Positions 46,457-56,344 of a DNA stretch of 64,000 nucleotides are shown here, piece after piece. A program made the position numbers and the translations under genes. The stretch spans positions 173,682,178-173,746,177 of the forward strand of contig NC_064622.1 of the NCBI RefSeq assembly GCF_023898315.1. Direction: 5' to 3'. Numbering within the stretch: position 1 is the stretch's first letter; each line of letters begins with the position of its first letter. Source of the stretch: Schistocerca nitens. Its lineage: Eukaryota > Arthropoda > Insecta > Orthoptera > Acrididae. Under the pieces are notes generated by a model that had not been told where the DNA came from, ran no database searches, and saw nothing but the letters and a program-made list of their open reading frames with translations.

Positions 46457-47651
46457 CACTGTAGAGCCAAAGTAACTGGTACACCTGCCTGATACCGTGT
46501 AGGGTCCCCGTGAGAACGCAGAAGTGCCGCAACATGAAGTGGCATCGACTCGTATGAACTAGTGCTCGAGGGGACAGACACCATGAATCCTGCAGAACTG
46601 CCCATAAATCCGCAAAAGTATGACGGGTTGAAGATCTCCTCTGAAAAAGACGTTGCAAGGCATTCCAGATATGCTCAACAATATTTATTTCTGGGAAGTA
46701 TGGTGGCCAGCGAAAGTGTTTAAATTCGTCAGTGTGTTCCTGGATCCACTCTGTAGCAATTCTGGGCGTATGGGGTGTCGCATTGTCCTGCTGGAATTGC
46801 CCAAGTCCATCGGAATACACTATGGACATGAATGGATTCAGGTGATTAGACAGGATGCTTACGTGCGTGTCACCTGTCAGATTCATATCCAGACGTATCA
46901 GGGGTCCGATGTCACTGCAAATGCACATGCCCCAAACCATTCAGAGCCTCCATCAGCTTGAACAGTCCTCTGAGACATGTAGGGTCCATGGATTCATGAG
47001 GTTGTCTTCACACCCGTACGCGTCCATCCGCATGATACAATTTGAAACGAGACTCGTCCGACCAGGCAACAACAGTCCAATGTCGGTGTTGACAGGCTCA
47101 TCCGAGGCATAAAGCTTTGTATTGTGCAGTTATTAAGGGTACACGAGTGGGCCTTCGTCTCGGAAAGCCCATATCGATAACGTTTCGTTGAATGATTTGC
47201 ACGCTCATACTTGTTGATGGTCCTGCGTTGAAATCTGCAGCAATTTGTGGAAGGGTTGCACTTCTGTCACGCTGTACGATTCTCTTGAGTCGTCCTTGGT
47301 CCCGTTCTTGCAGGATCTTTTTCCGGCCGCAGCAATGTCGAAGATCTGATGTTTTACAGGATTCCTGATATTCACTGTACATGCGTGAAATGGTCGTACC
47401 AGAAAATCCCCACTTCACCGCTACCTCGGAGATGCTCTGCCCCATAGCTCGTGCGTTGACTATAACACCACATTCAAAGTCAATTAAATCTTAATAACCT
47501 GCCATTGTAGCAGCAATAACTGATCCAACAACTGCACCAGACATTTGTTGTCTTATACAGGCGTTGCCGCCCGCAGTGTCGTATTCTGCCTGTTTACATA
47601 TTTCTGTATTTGAATACCCACGCCAACACCAGTTTGTTTGGCGCTCCATTG
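46457..47651 (-). mobile_element. Tc1-related DD36E element, degenerate (1.2 kb)
   Basis: The ends CACTGTAGAGCCAAAGTAACT at 46457 and, inverted, CACCAGTTTGTTTGGCGC … CATTG to 47651 form imperfect terminal repeats flanked by TA (46455-46456, 47652-47653). The transposase is on the minus strand. Confidence 0.8.
46500..47445 (-). pseudogene. DD36E-type Tc1 transposase, broken
   Basis: The N-terminal part reads MGQSISEVAVKWGFSGTTIS and RLKRIVQRDRSATLPQIAAD (47445-47230), a two-part helix-turn-helix. After frame loss around 47100-46950, MVWGMCICSDIGPLI begins at 46940. FQQDNATPHTPRIATEW carries the second Asp, and FPEINIVEHIWNALQ the catalytic Glu. I count 36 residues between them. The usual SPD before the Glu box is FPE here. 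The first-Asp region lies in the frameshifted part. The gene is dead. Confidence 0.8.
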
Positions 47652-47925
47652 TACTTTCATGAGCTAGTGAACTACCGAGGGCTACGCAAGCGCTACTAAA
47701 GACACGTCCTCACAGCTTTACTTCCTCTAGTACCTCATCTGCTACCTCCCAAACTCCGCAGAATTTCTCCTGCATACCTTCGTTAGACTGACACTCCTCT
47801 TTTGTGACTGATTCGTTATATTTTCTTCCATATTTTTCATCTTAATAAAACCCATGTATATACAAAGAATTAACTCTGAAATGCCTACGTTCAAGCGATA
47901 ATATGGACCTACCAAGGTTCGTGGG

Positions 47926-48031
47926 AAATTGGAAATTCGTGGTAAGATCTTATGGGCCCAAACTGCTGAGGTCATCAGTCCCTAAGCTGACACACTACTT
48001 AACCTGACTTAAAATAACTACCCCGCGCGGT
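47926..48031 (-). mobile_element. Partial SINE with 11-bp TSD
   Basis: A short, diverged piece containing CTGAGGTCATCAGTCCCTAAG, recognisable as part of the SINE body of the Leu/Ser-headed type, in minus orientation. TSD AGGTTCGTGGG at 47915-47925 and 48032-48042 shows it inserted in this truncated form or was internally deleted. Confidence 0.7.
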
Positions 48032-48758
48032 AGGTTCGTGGGTCACACACCTCAACGATATTCAAAATAATATTATCCTTTTATTTTTTTGGTTGGTGTA
48101 CGCGTGGTATTGATCATAACGGAAGGCAATTTTTGTGCTTTTATTTTTCACGTATGTGCAAAAGGAGTTTCAACCACGAAAGGGCAAAACAGGACACGTG
48201 TACGTCTTTTGTGACTCCGTGGAAGGTCTCACAACAAGGTGCACACAAAGTGAGATCCTTTCGTCCGGAGCACTGGGCTGCGAAGTATTACAAGACGTAC
48301 AATGGGTATAAGACTTCCTACAGAAGTTTCGAATGTAGAAAAAATGTAACTACCTAGTTGCAGAGAATGAGGCCCAAACAGCAAATTCAATAAATAAGTA
48401 AATAACTATTAAAAATAGGGTTTAAGGTAATAAGAATAAATGTGCTTGTACAATACAAACAGTTTTCATATTAGCGTGCAATCATTGCTGTCTAGAACGC
48501 TATTTCAGTATTTTGTAAATTACTTGCTCTTTGGATCTCTCTGTACTGCAAACTGATGCGGCGAATGATATTTGTGCTCTTAGTTCCATCTACATCAAGT
48601 GTACCAAATTCCAAAACAATTGTTCTGAGAATACTCGATTAGGTAAGCGGAAGACTATATGAGAGACTGAAACTTTGGCAGTATACCCGAAACGTCTCAA
48701 TGTGTCTATCTGCGGAAGTCAGCACAGCAATGAAAATGTAATCAACATTAATTACAGT

Positions 48759-49010
48759 TCTACATCTACATCTACATCTACATGATTACTCTGCAATTCA
48801 CATTTAAGTGATTGGCAGAGGGTTCATTGAACCACAATCGTACTATCTCCCTAAAATTACACTCCCGAACAGCGCGCGGGAAAAACGAACACCTAAACCT
48901 TCCTGTTCGAGCTCTGATTTCTCTTATTTTATTTTTATGATCATTCCTACTCATGTAGGTTGGACTCAACAAAATATTTTCGCATTCGGAAGAGAAAGTT
49001 GATGACTGAA
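48759..49010 (-). mobile_element. 3' end of a non-LTR retrotransposon with TCTACA tail
   Basis: A (CATCTA)n run at 48763-48783 is followed by sequence resembling the 3' region of a CR1-like family. On the minus strand this is the 3' terminal microsatellite that such elements carry. No RT motif is retained. Confidence 0.55.
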
Positions 49011-49022
49011 ATTTCGTAAATA

Positions 49023-50444
49023 CACTCCTGGAAATTGAAATAAGAACACCGTGAATTCATTGTCCCAGGAAGGGGAAACTTTATTGACACATTCCTGGGG
49101 TCAGATACATCACATGATCACACTGACAGAACCACAGGCACATAGACACAGGCAACAGAGCATGCACAATGTCGGCACTAGTACAGTGTATATCCACCTT
49201 TCGCAGCAATGCAGGTTGCTATTCTCCCATGGAGACGATCGTAGAGATGCTGGATTTAGTCCTGTGGAACGGCTTGCCATGCCATTTCCACCTGGCGCCT
49301 CAGTTGGACCAGCGTTCGTGCTGGACGTGCAGACCGCGTGAGACGACGCTTCATCCAGTCCCAAACATGCTCAATGGGGGACAGATCCGGAGATCTTGCT
49401 GGCCAGGGTAGTTGACTTACACCTTCTAGAGCACGTTGGGTGGCACGGGATACATGCGGACGTGCATTGTCCTGTTGGAACAGCAAGTTCCCTTGCCGGT
49501 CTAGGAATGGTAGAACGATGGGTTCGATGACGGTTTGGATGTACCGTGCACTATTCAGTGTCCCCTCGACGATCACCAGTGGTGTACGGCCAGTGTAGGA
49601 GATCGCTCCCCACACCATGATGCCGGGTGTTGGCCCTGTGTGCCTCGGTCGTATGCAGTCCTGATTGTGTCGCTCACCTGCACGGCGCCAAACACGCATA
49701 CGACCATCATTGGCACCAAGGCAGAAGCGACTCTCATCGCTGAAGACGACACGTCTCCATTCGTACCTCCATTCACGCCTGTCGCGACACCACTGGAGGG
49801 GGGCTGCACGATGTTGGGGCGTGAGCGGAAGACGGCCTAACGGTGTGCGGGACCGTAGCCCAGCTTCATGGAGACGGTTGCGAATGGTCCTCTCCGATAC
49901 CCCAGGAGCAACAGTGTCCCTAATTTGCTGGGAAGTGGCGGTGCGGTCCCCTACGGCACTGCGTAGGATCCTACGGTCTTGGCGTGCATCCGTGCGTCGC
50001 TGCGGTCCGGTCCCAGGTCGACGGGCACGTGCACCTTCCGCCGACCACTGGCGACAACATCGATGTACTGTGGAGACCTCACGCCCCACGTGTTGAGCAA
50101 TTCGGCGGTACGTCCACCCGGCCTCCCGCATGCCCACTATACGCCCTCGCTCAAAGTCCGTCAACTGCACATACGGTTCACGTCCACGCTGTCGCGGCAT
50201 GCTACCAGTGTTAAAGACTGCGATGGAGCTCCGTATGCCACGGCAAACTGGCTGACACTGACGGCGGCGGTGCACAAATGCTGCGCAGCTAGCGCCATTC
50301 GACGGCCAACACCGCGGTTCCTGGTGTGTCCGCTGTGCCGTGCGTGTGATCATTGCTTGTACAGCCCTCTCGCAGTGTCCGGAGCAAGTATGGTGGGTCT
50401 GACACACCGGTGTCAATGTGTTCTTTTTTCCATTTCCAGGAGTG
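49023..50444 (-). mobile_element. Tc1-like element (CACTCCTGG family), copy 2, 1422 bp
   Basis: Same length and sequence family as 42761-44182, inverted. TA at 49021-49022 and 50445-50446. Scattered substitutions separate the copies, so they are sister insertions and not a duplication of one another. Confidence 0.93.
49256..50200 (-). pseudogene. Tc1-like transposase truncated by a late nonsense codon
   Basis: From the ATG at 50200 it is colinear with the 340-residue protein of copy 1, with SDESRFCLG, QQDNARPHVSRAT and SPDLSPIEHVWDW all present. It stops after QAVPQD because TAC has become TAA at 49256-49258, removing the last 26 residues (the region after the DDE fold). All three acidic residues are intact. 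Whether a protein lacking this tail works is unknown, so I treat it as a pseudogene. Confidence 0.85.
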
Positions 50445-50446
50445 TA

Positions 50447-51480
50447 GATCTCACCGCGACGAAAAACGTCTTTGCTTTAATGACTTCCATCCCAACTCGC
50501 GTATCATATCTGCCACACTCTCTCCCCTATTCCGTGATAATACAAAACGAGCTGCTTTTTTTTTTTGCACCCTTTCGATGTCCTCCGTCAATCCCACACG
50601 CAACATGCGACTTATAGAGTGTTACACAGCTTACGCTGCCTGCAGTTATCGATACCGCTCCCACATTTTAGATATTACGCGTTCTGTGAAAACAATGTTT
50701 TTCCTAGAACTTCGTAAAACACATAAAATATACGTATAAATGAGTAAGAGCAACTTTCTAAATCTAAAGTCCGTGGACTCTCTGTTACACACTCAGAATC
50801 CAAAAGCAATGAAAATGATTGCACCGAGTGACATGATGTAGTATTTGAAATGGCAGGACTCATATTTGCGAGAAATGGCGTTCAAAAGAAATTGTTTCGA
50901 AATATATGCTCTTTTTCTGGCTCGTTAGTAGTGTTTGTTATCATTAGACAACAACGTCATTTATTACTTCATATAGCAATATTTAATAGTTGAAACAAAA
51001 TGACTCTAAACAGAAGGCCCAGGAAAGAAAGTTCACGCAAACTGCAGGAAGAGTTTTCATTTTCTGCTTAAAGTGCAGTTAAGTTGCCTGGACTCTCTAC
51101 GACATGCTTAGATGTTGGTAACAGTGCGGCGATGAAGCGGCCGATCATGAGCCATATTCAGGTAGCGAATGAGAATGTAGTTCTTCAATTTTTTTTTCTT
51201 TTCGCAAATGAAGTTACGTTATATTTAATTGTTGTCTTGGTGACCCAGATTTTTTAAAGTTTTACCTTTCGTAAATGAAGTTAGCTAATTTTGTTTTTCA
51301 CGAAGGAATATAGATTTTATATTATGCGCAATTAGCGATGTGTATTAGGTATCATATTACCGAAAATTTTTTGGATGGTTATATATACCGTGATTTATTC
51401 TGACGTGATAGTCTACAGTAGCTGAATATAATTTTTTTAAAAAAGGTGGAAGATCGTACATTACTAGAGTTTCATTTAAT
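50447..51480. other. No gene; contains a dispersed 220-bp repeat
   Basis: The segment 50850-51070 is similar to 57305-57535 (see that entry). Otherwise AT-rich and unassigned. The plus-strand frame ending at 50617 runs antisense through the Tc1 element and is not a gene. Confidence 0.4.
50850..51070 (+). repeat. Dispersed repeat shared with 57305-57535
   Basis: Aligned blocks: GGACTCnTATTTGCGAnAAATG, TGTTTCGAAATATATGC, GTTAGTAGT, ATCATTA, TTTATTACTT, TAGCAATA, TTCACGnAAACTGCAG. Identity looks around three-quarters by eye. No terminal repeats or coding frame. Confidence 0.65.
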
Positions 51481-51625
51481 GTTTGTTGACTTGGAAGGTT
51501 TCCCGATAACGTAAGCAATGTTGGTTATGGTGGATTATAAGATTGGCTACATATTTAGTGTATGTCTTTATGAAGTTCATTTGCGGGCCTATTTTAGGAA
51601 TTTTTGTGGCTGATGGAAACTCATA

Positions 51626-52446
51626 TTGAGTCAATTTAGTTTTCGGAGGGTGGGTACGGAAAGAATATGCAAACAACATTCATCTGAAACGCTTCTCGTT
51701 AGGAGAAATGATCGTTCGGATGTTGCTCAACGGTGTTGTCGGAAAGAAGGTTCACATCTCTTTCGTCTCAGTATACGCGAATGCAGTTGGTTTCCTGGTA
51801 CTCAACTATCAATTACTGATATTTTGAAGCTTACACTTATCTGGGTCAGCAAGTGTACCCGTACTTTCATAGCTTTAGAACTAAATTTTGTGAAACTCAC
51901 ACTGGTAGACAGGAGGAGTTCTGTTGAGAGACGTATGTTTTAGATTGTGTTCGTCATGGAGACCTTCTTGGCTGTTAAGGGAAGTATGTCGAGAATGATG
52001 AATCCAAATTTGTGAAGAGGAAATTCCATAGAGGAAAGCAAGTTGTAGAAAGACGGGTCTTCCATGGAGTGTAAAGAGGCAGGAATAAGTGCTTCTTTGA
52101 AGTAGTTTCGAGGAGAACGTACAGCATTCTTCTCAGGATTCTGAAAAAGTATGTTTTGCTAGGATGTACTGTTATTTCCGACTGTTTCTCTTCATACAGG
52201 TGCCTAGGTGATGAAGGATTCGCTCATCAGCCGGTGGATCATAGCCTCCACCTCGAAGACTCATAGACAGGTGCACACACTAGTAACACGGAGGGCACGT
52301 GGTCGGTCACCAGAAGGTCTCTCCGTACTCATAAAAAGTCTGATTTTTATTAATTCGAGTACATGTGGAGCAGGCATAGAAGCCATGCGAATTACTTGTT
52401 TGTGACATTTCTTGAAGCAGTTAAAACGGTAAATAATTCCAAGTGA
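51626..52446 (+). pseudogene. Merlin (IS1016/ISXO2-like) transposase, degenerate
   Basis: The first frame (51626-51943) reads RRNDRSDVAQRCCRK, LSIRECSWFPGTQLSITDIL and LTLIWVSKCT, resembling the Cys-containing N-terminal region and helices of Merlin transposases. After a frameshift, YVENDESKFVKRKFHRGKQ holds the first catalytic Asp (51997). RNKCFFEVVSRRTYSILL and KKYVLLGCTVISDCFSSY follow, with the second Asp at 52180. Then come HSLHLEDS, TGAHT and NTEGTWS, with the Glu at 52291 (36 residues between Asp and Glu). Interruptions are TAA 52072, TAG 52264 and TAA 52351 plus the frameshift. It ends at the TGA of 52444-52446. Inverted repeats were not found. Confidence 0.8.
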
Positions 52447-52720
52447 ACATCTCGTCGTTTTTTTCTTTGTTATTTCTATTTATATTTCTATTACAAGCTA
52501 AATATGTTACTAATTACACTACTGGCCATTAAAATTGCTGCATCACGAAGATGACGTGCTACAGACGCGAAATTTAACTGACAGGAAGAAGATGCTGTGA
52601 CATGCAAATGACTAGCTTTTCAGAACATTCTCACAAGGTTGGCGCTGGTGGCGACACCTACAACGTGCTGACATGAGGAAACAACAGTTGACCGGCGTTG
52701 CCTGGTGAAAAGCTGTTGTG

Positions 52721-53960
52721 ATGCCGCGTGTAAGGAGGAGTAATGCGTACCATCACGTTACCGACTTCGATAAAGGTCGGATTGTAGCCTATCGCGATTG
52801 CGGTTTATCGTATCGCGACATTGCTGCTCGCGTTGGTCGAGATCCAATGACTGTTAGCAGAATATGGAATCGGTGGGTTGAGGAGGGTAATGAGGAACGC
52901 CGTGCTGGATCCCAACGGCCTCGTATCACTAGCAGTCGAGATGACAGGCGTCTTATCCGCATGGCTGTAACGGATAAAGCAGCTACGTCTCGATCCCTGA
53001 GTCAACAGATGGGGACGTTTACAGGACAACAATCATCTGCACGAACAGTTGGACGACGTTTGCAAAATGGTTCAAATGGCTCTGAGCACTATGCGACTTA
53101 ACTTCTGCGGTCATCAGTCGCCTAGAAGTTAGAACTAATTAAACCTAACTAACCTAAGGACATCACACACATCCATGCCCGAGGCAGGATTCGAACCTGC
53201 GACCGTAGCGGTCACGCGGTTCCAGACTGTAGCGCCTAGTACCGCACGGCCACATCGCCCGGCCACGACGTTTGCAGCAGCATGGACTATCAGCTCGGAG
53301 ACCATGGCTGCGGTTACCCTTGACGCTGCATCACAGACAGGAGCGCCTGCGATGGTGTACTCAACGACGAACCTGGTTGCAAGAATGGTAAAACGTCATT
53401 TTTTCGGAGGAATCTAGGTTCTGTTTACAGCATCATGATGGTCGCACCCGTGTTTGGCGACATCGCGGTGAACGCACATTGGAAGCGTGTATTCGTCATC
53501 GCCATACCCGGCGTGATGGTATGGGGTGCCATTGGTTACACGTCTCGGTCACCTCTAGTTCACATTGACGGCGCTTTGAACAGTGGACGTTACATTTCAG
53601 ATGTGTTACGACCCGTGGCTCTACCCTTCATTCGATCCCTGCGAAACCCTACATTTCAGTAGGATAATGCACGACCGCATGTTGCAGGTCCTGCAGGGGC
53701 CTTTCTGGATACAGAAAATGTTCGACTGCTGCCCTGGCCAGCACATTCTCCAGATCTCTCACCAATTGAAAAAGTCTGGTCAATGGTGGCCGAGCAACTG
53801 GCTCCTCACAATACGCCAGTCACTACTCTTGATGAACTGTGGTATCGTGTTGAAGGTCCATGGGCAGCTGTACCTGTACACTCCATCCAAGCTCTGTTTG
53901 CCTTAATGCCCAGGCGTATCAAGGCCGTTATTACGGCCACAGGTGGTTGTTCTGGGTGCT
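52721..53960 (+). pseudogene. Tc1-like DD34E transposase of copy B, broken
   Basis: ATG 52721 starts MPRVRRSNAYHHVTDFDKGR, with a first helix-turn-helix (YRDIAARVGRDPMTVSRIW) and the Arg-rich linker. A SINE interrupts after SSARTVGRRLQ. Beyond it come TLDAASQTGAPAMVYSTTN, FSEESRF (the first catalytic Asp replaced by Glu) and NARPHVAGPAGAF (second Asp, just after an in-frame TAG near 53660). SPDLSPIEKVWSM carries the Glu, and I count 34 residues between. Frameshifts occur near 53420 and later. Inactive. Confidence 0.85.
53065..53264 (-). mobile_element. SINE nested in Tc1 copy B, full length
   Basis: Complete copy with the minus-strand head GGCCGGGCGATGTGGCC, B-box GGTTCGAATCC and full body. 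TSD ACGACGTTTGCA at 53053-53064 and 53265-53276, both Tc1 sequence. Confidence 0.92.
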
Positions 53961-54358
53961 GATTTCTCAGGATCTATGTACCCAAATTGCGTGAAAATGT
54001 AATAATATGTCAGTTCTAGTATAATATATTTGTCCAATGAATACCCGTTTATCATCTACATTTCTTCTTGGTGTAACAATTTTAATGGCTAGTAGTGTAC
54101 ATTTCGAGGAATGAGAAAGAGTTATGAATATGAAATAAACTTGTGTTGTTCGGTCCACTTCTGTTTCAAAATTCTTTTACTTGATGTACAGAAAAATCAC
54201 GTTTCTTCTACTGTTTGCAGTGTGCCATTAGGTAGGGACCTAATACCACAGCTTCCAATTGTACTACTGCTTGTGAAACATAATTTCATGTTAAAGCTGT
54301 AGACGTGGCTGCGTTGTCAGCGACAGTTACATGGTCGTTAACAAGTACAGTCCTCTGT

Positions 54359-56186
54359 CGCAAAATTGAAGTCTTTTTGACCTAGGTTTCGGCCACTTCT
54401 AAGAGTGCCTTCATCAGAAATAAAACATTTAAAACAAACATGTCACGTTTAAAAATAACTATTAAGCCATATAGCTTTAGTCAAAAAATATTAAAATAAA
54501 ACACATAAAGGCAGGCCTCTAAGGGCTGCACCACATGTAGTGCTTCGGTAGCATCAGACAGGCTCCCTAGTTAGCAATTTCTGGCAGATGGACGTTATAC
54601 CAAAAGTGTCATCTAGTAGCCGCAAATATGTACCAGCTACTTAACATTCCAAATATAGACAGGTGAAATTTGTAGTACGTGAAGGAAGATGCAATATTTT
54701 ATCTGACAGCAGCAGACATGGTAACAATTTGCTTACATAAGAGCTCAGAAGTACAGTTTAAAGGCAGGAAAACGCCATTGCAGAATTAGAGAAGCAGCTG
54801 AATAACTCAGCGAATAGAAAAACGGTATAACATGAAATGTAGTTAATATAAACCATTTAGTGAACAAGCAGTTATGAATCGATTTAGATAGAAGAAATAT
54901 TTCGGTAACTGCAGGAGGGAACACGGAATCAAATATCATGTAACAGCTTTATACCGTTGAAGAAGCCTTTATTAAGTAATTTTAGCTGCTCTTTAAGAAT
55001 GAGACCAGAAGTTCGAGAAAGATGTTTCAAAATTTCTAATTCTTCGAGAACATCTAATCTACGCCCTTTCCAGTGTGCAAAATGTTGATATCGTGAACAG
55101 CTTTAGGAGCGTGACATGTAATTAGAAGGTGGTCAGCAAAAGACGAATTTTGGGTGTTAGTATCATTTTTTCTTAAAAGATGTTCTTTATATCTGACTGT
55201 AAAGGCACGTCCTGTTTGTCATATGTAGCAAGAAGAGCAGGTGCCGCTAAGAATCTTATAGACACCAGAGTTTTTCAAAGAGGAATGAGTCGTTTTTAAA
55301 TTATGAATAAAATTTTGTTTTCAAGCTATTATTGGTTGAAAAGGCGACATTACGGTTGTATTTATTACGAAGAAGGCGTTGGATCTGATAGGAGATGGGC
55401 CCCAAGAAAGGAATAGGATAAAAATTCTTCTTCAAGCTGGACTCAATGTTAGATGTGGTGAATGTAGTAACTCTTCTTACAGTTTTCTTTTTAAGGATGT
55501 TATCCACTATGGCAGGTTCATATACGTTATTAACCGCTATCGTTTTGGTTATATTAATTTCTCCCTAATTTTTTTCTTTAGAGAGTGGAGTAGAATTAGC
55601 TCTGTGAATAGCAAAGTGAAAGAAAGCGGTCTTATGAGATTGTGAGTGCATAGAAGATGCAGATACGATCTGATCGGTATATGTTCCTTTACGAAAAACA
55701 TTAAATGAGATTTTATCTTCTTCTACTGTAAGCGTCAAATCAAGAAAATTCAATTGACAGGCCTCGTTTTCGAGTTCGCTAGTGAAGGATAGTTTCTCGT
55801 GAAGTTCATTGAAGAGATTGAAAATACGGTCAATGCCATCAACAGGTCTTTTGTAGATGACTAGAATATCGTCGACATATCAGAAATAAGAGAGAATGCT
55901 TAGCGTTTTAGCCGAGAAACAGTTGAAGAACTTTACTTCTAGAGAGTTAATGAAAATGTCAGCAAGGATACCAGCTAACGGATTTCCCATAGCGGGACCA
56001 TCAGGTTGCTGATACAATTGTTTATTAAATTCAGAATAGTTTTATTTGACTACGGCTGTAATTAGATTAATAAATTCAGTGATTTGTTCGTCTGAAAGTT
56101 CTTTTTTATTTTTAAAATGACGTAAATTTTTTTCCACGACTGTAAGCAGTGGCCGAAACCTAGGCCAAAAAGACTTCATTTTCGCG
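54359..56186 (-). mobile_element. Penelope-like element, 5'-truncated, bounded by 39-bp inverted repeats
   Basis: The left end (54359-54397, CGCAAAATTGAAGTC … TTTCGGCCACT) and right end (56148-56186, AGTGGCCGAAACC … CATTTTCGCG) are reverse complements of each other with two or three mismatches. Between them the minus strand encodes RT and GIY-YIG remnants in Penelope order. Penelope-like elements often carry such repeats in direct or inverted form. No TSD was found. Confidence 0.8.
54990..56020 (-). pseudogene. Penelope-type RT and GIY-YIG endonuclease, broken
   Basis: Penelope-like elements encode a telomerase-related RT followed by a GIY-YIG nuclease. On the minus strand GPAMGNPLAGILADIFINSL lies near 56000-55945. 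A stop follows, then YVDDILVIYKRP (catalytic YVDD, 55879-55862). QLNFLDLTLTVEEDKISFN and HSQSHKTAFFHFAIHRA come next at 55753-55620, then DNILKKKTVRRVTTF. The GIY-YIG part reads KNSGVYKILSGTCSSCYI, then a TGA exactly where the YIG glycine should be, then QTGRAFTVRYKEHLL near 55265-55190, followed by FADHLITCHAPKAVHDI. The first RT motifs are missing. Inactive. Confidence 0.82.
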
Positions 56187-56344
56187 ACCGAGGGCTGCAA
56201 TTGTTTTAATTTTATAATTTAGATGTCTCTTATTATTATTGTAAGATTCTTATAAGAACATGTAATCAGCATTTAATCTAACATGCAAGCTAATAGCATG
56301 GGTACAAATACCTTGCAATTTCTTACGATTATGTTACGAAGTCG

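Larger units (their letters stand above)
52517..54097 (+). mobile_element. Tc1-like element (CACTACTGG family), copy B, split by SINE
   Basis: CACTACTGGCCATTAAAATTG at 52517 and AATTTTAATGGCTAGTAGTG to 54097 form the terminal inverted repeats, with TA at 52515-52516 and 54098-54099. It is the inverse counterpart of 24667-26004 and more complete. Confidence 0.9.

Noticed and set aside
49979-50617. 212-codon frame on the plus strand
   Set aside because: It is the antisense of the GC-rich Tc1 transposase (the same shadow occurs in copy 1 at 42729-43226 on the minus strand).
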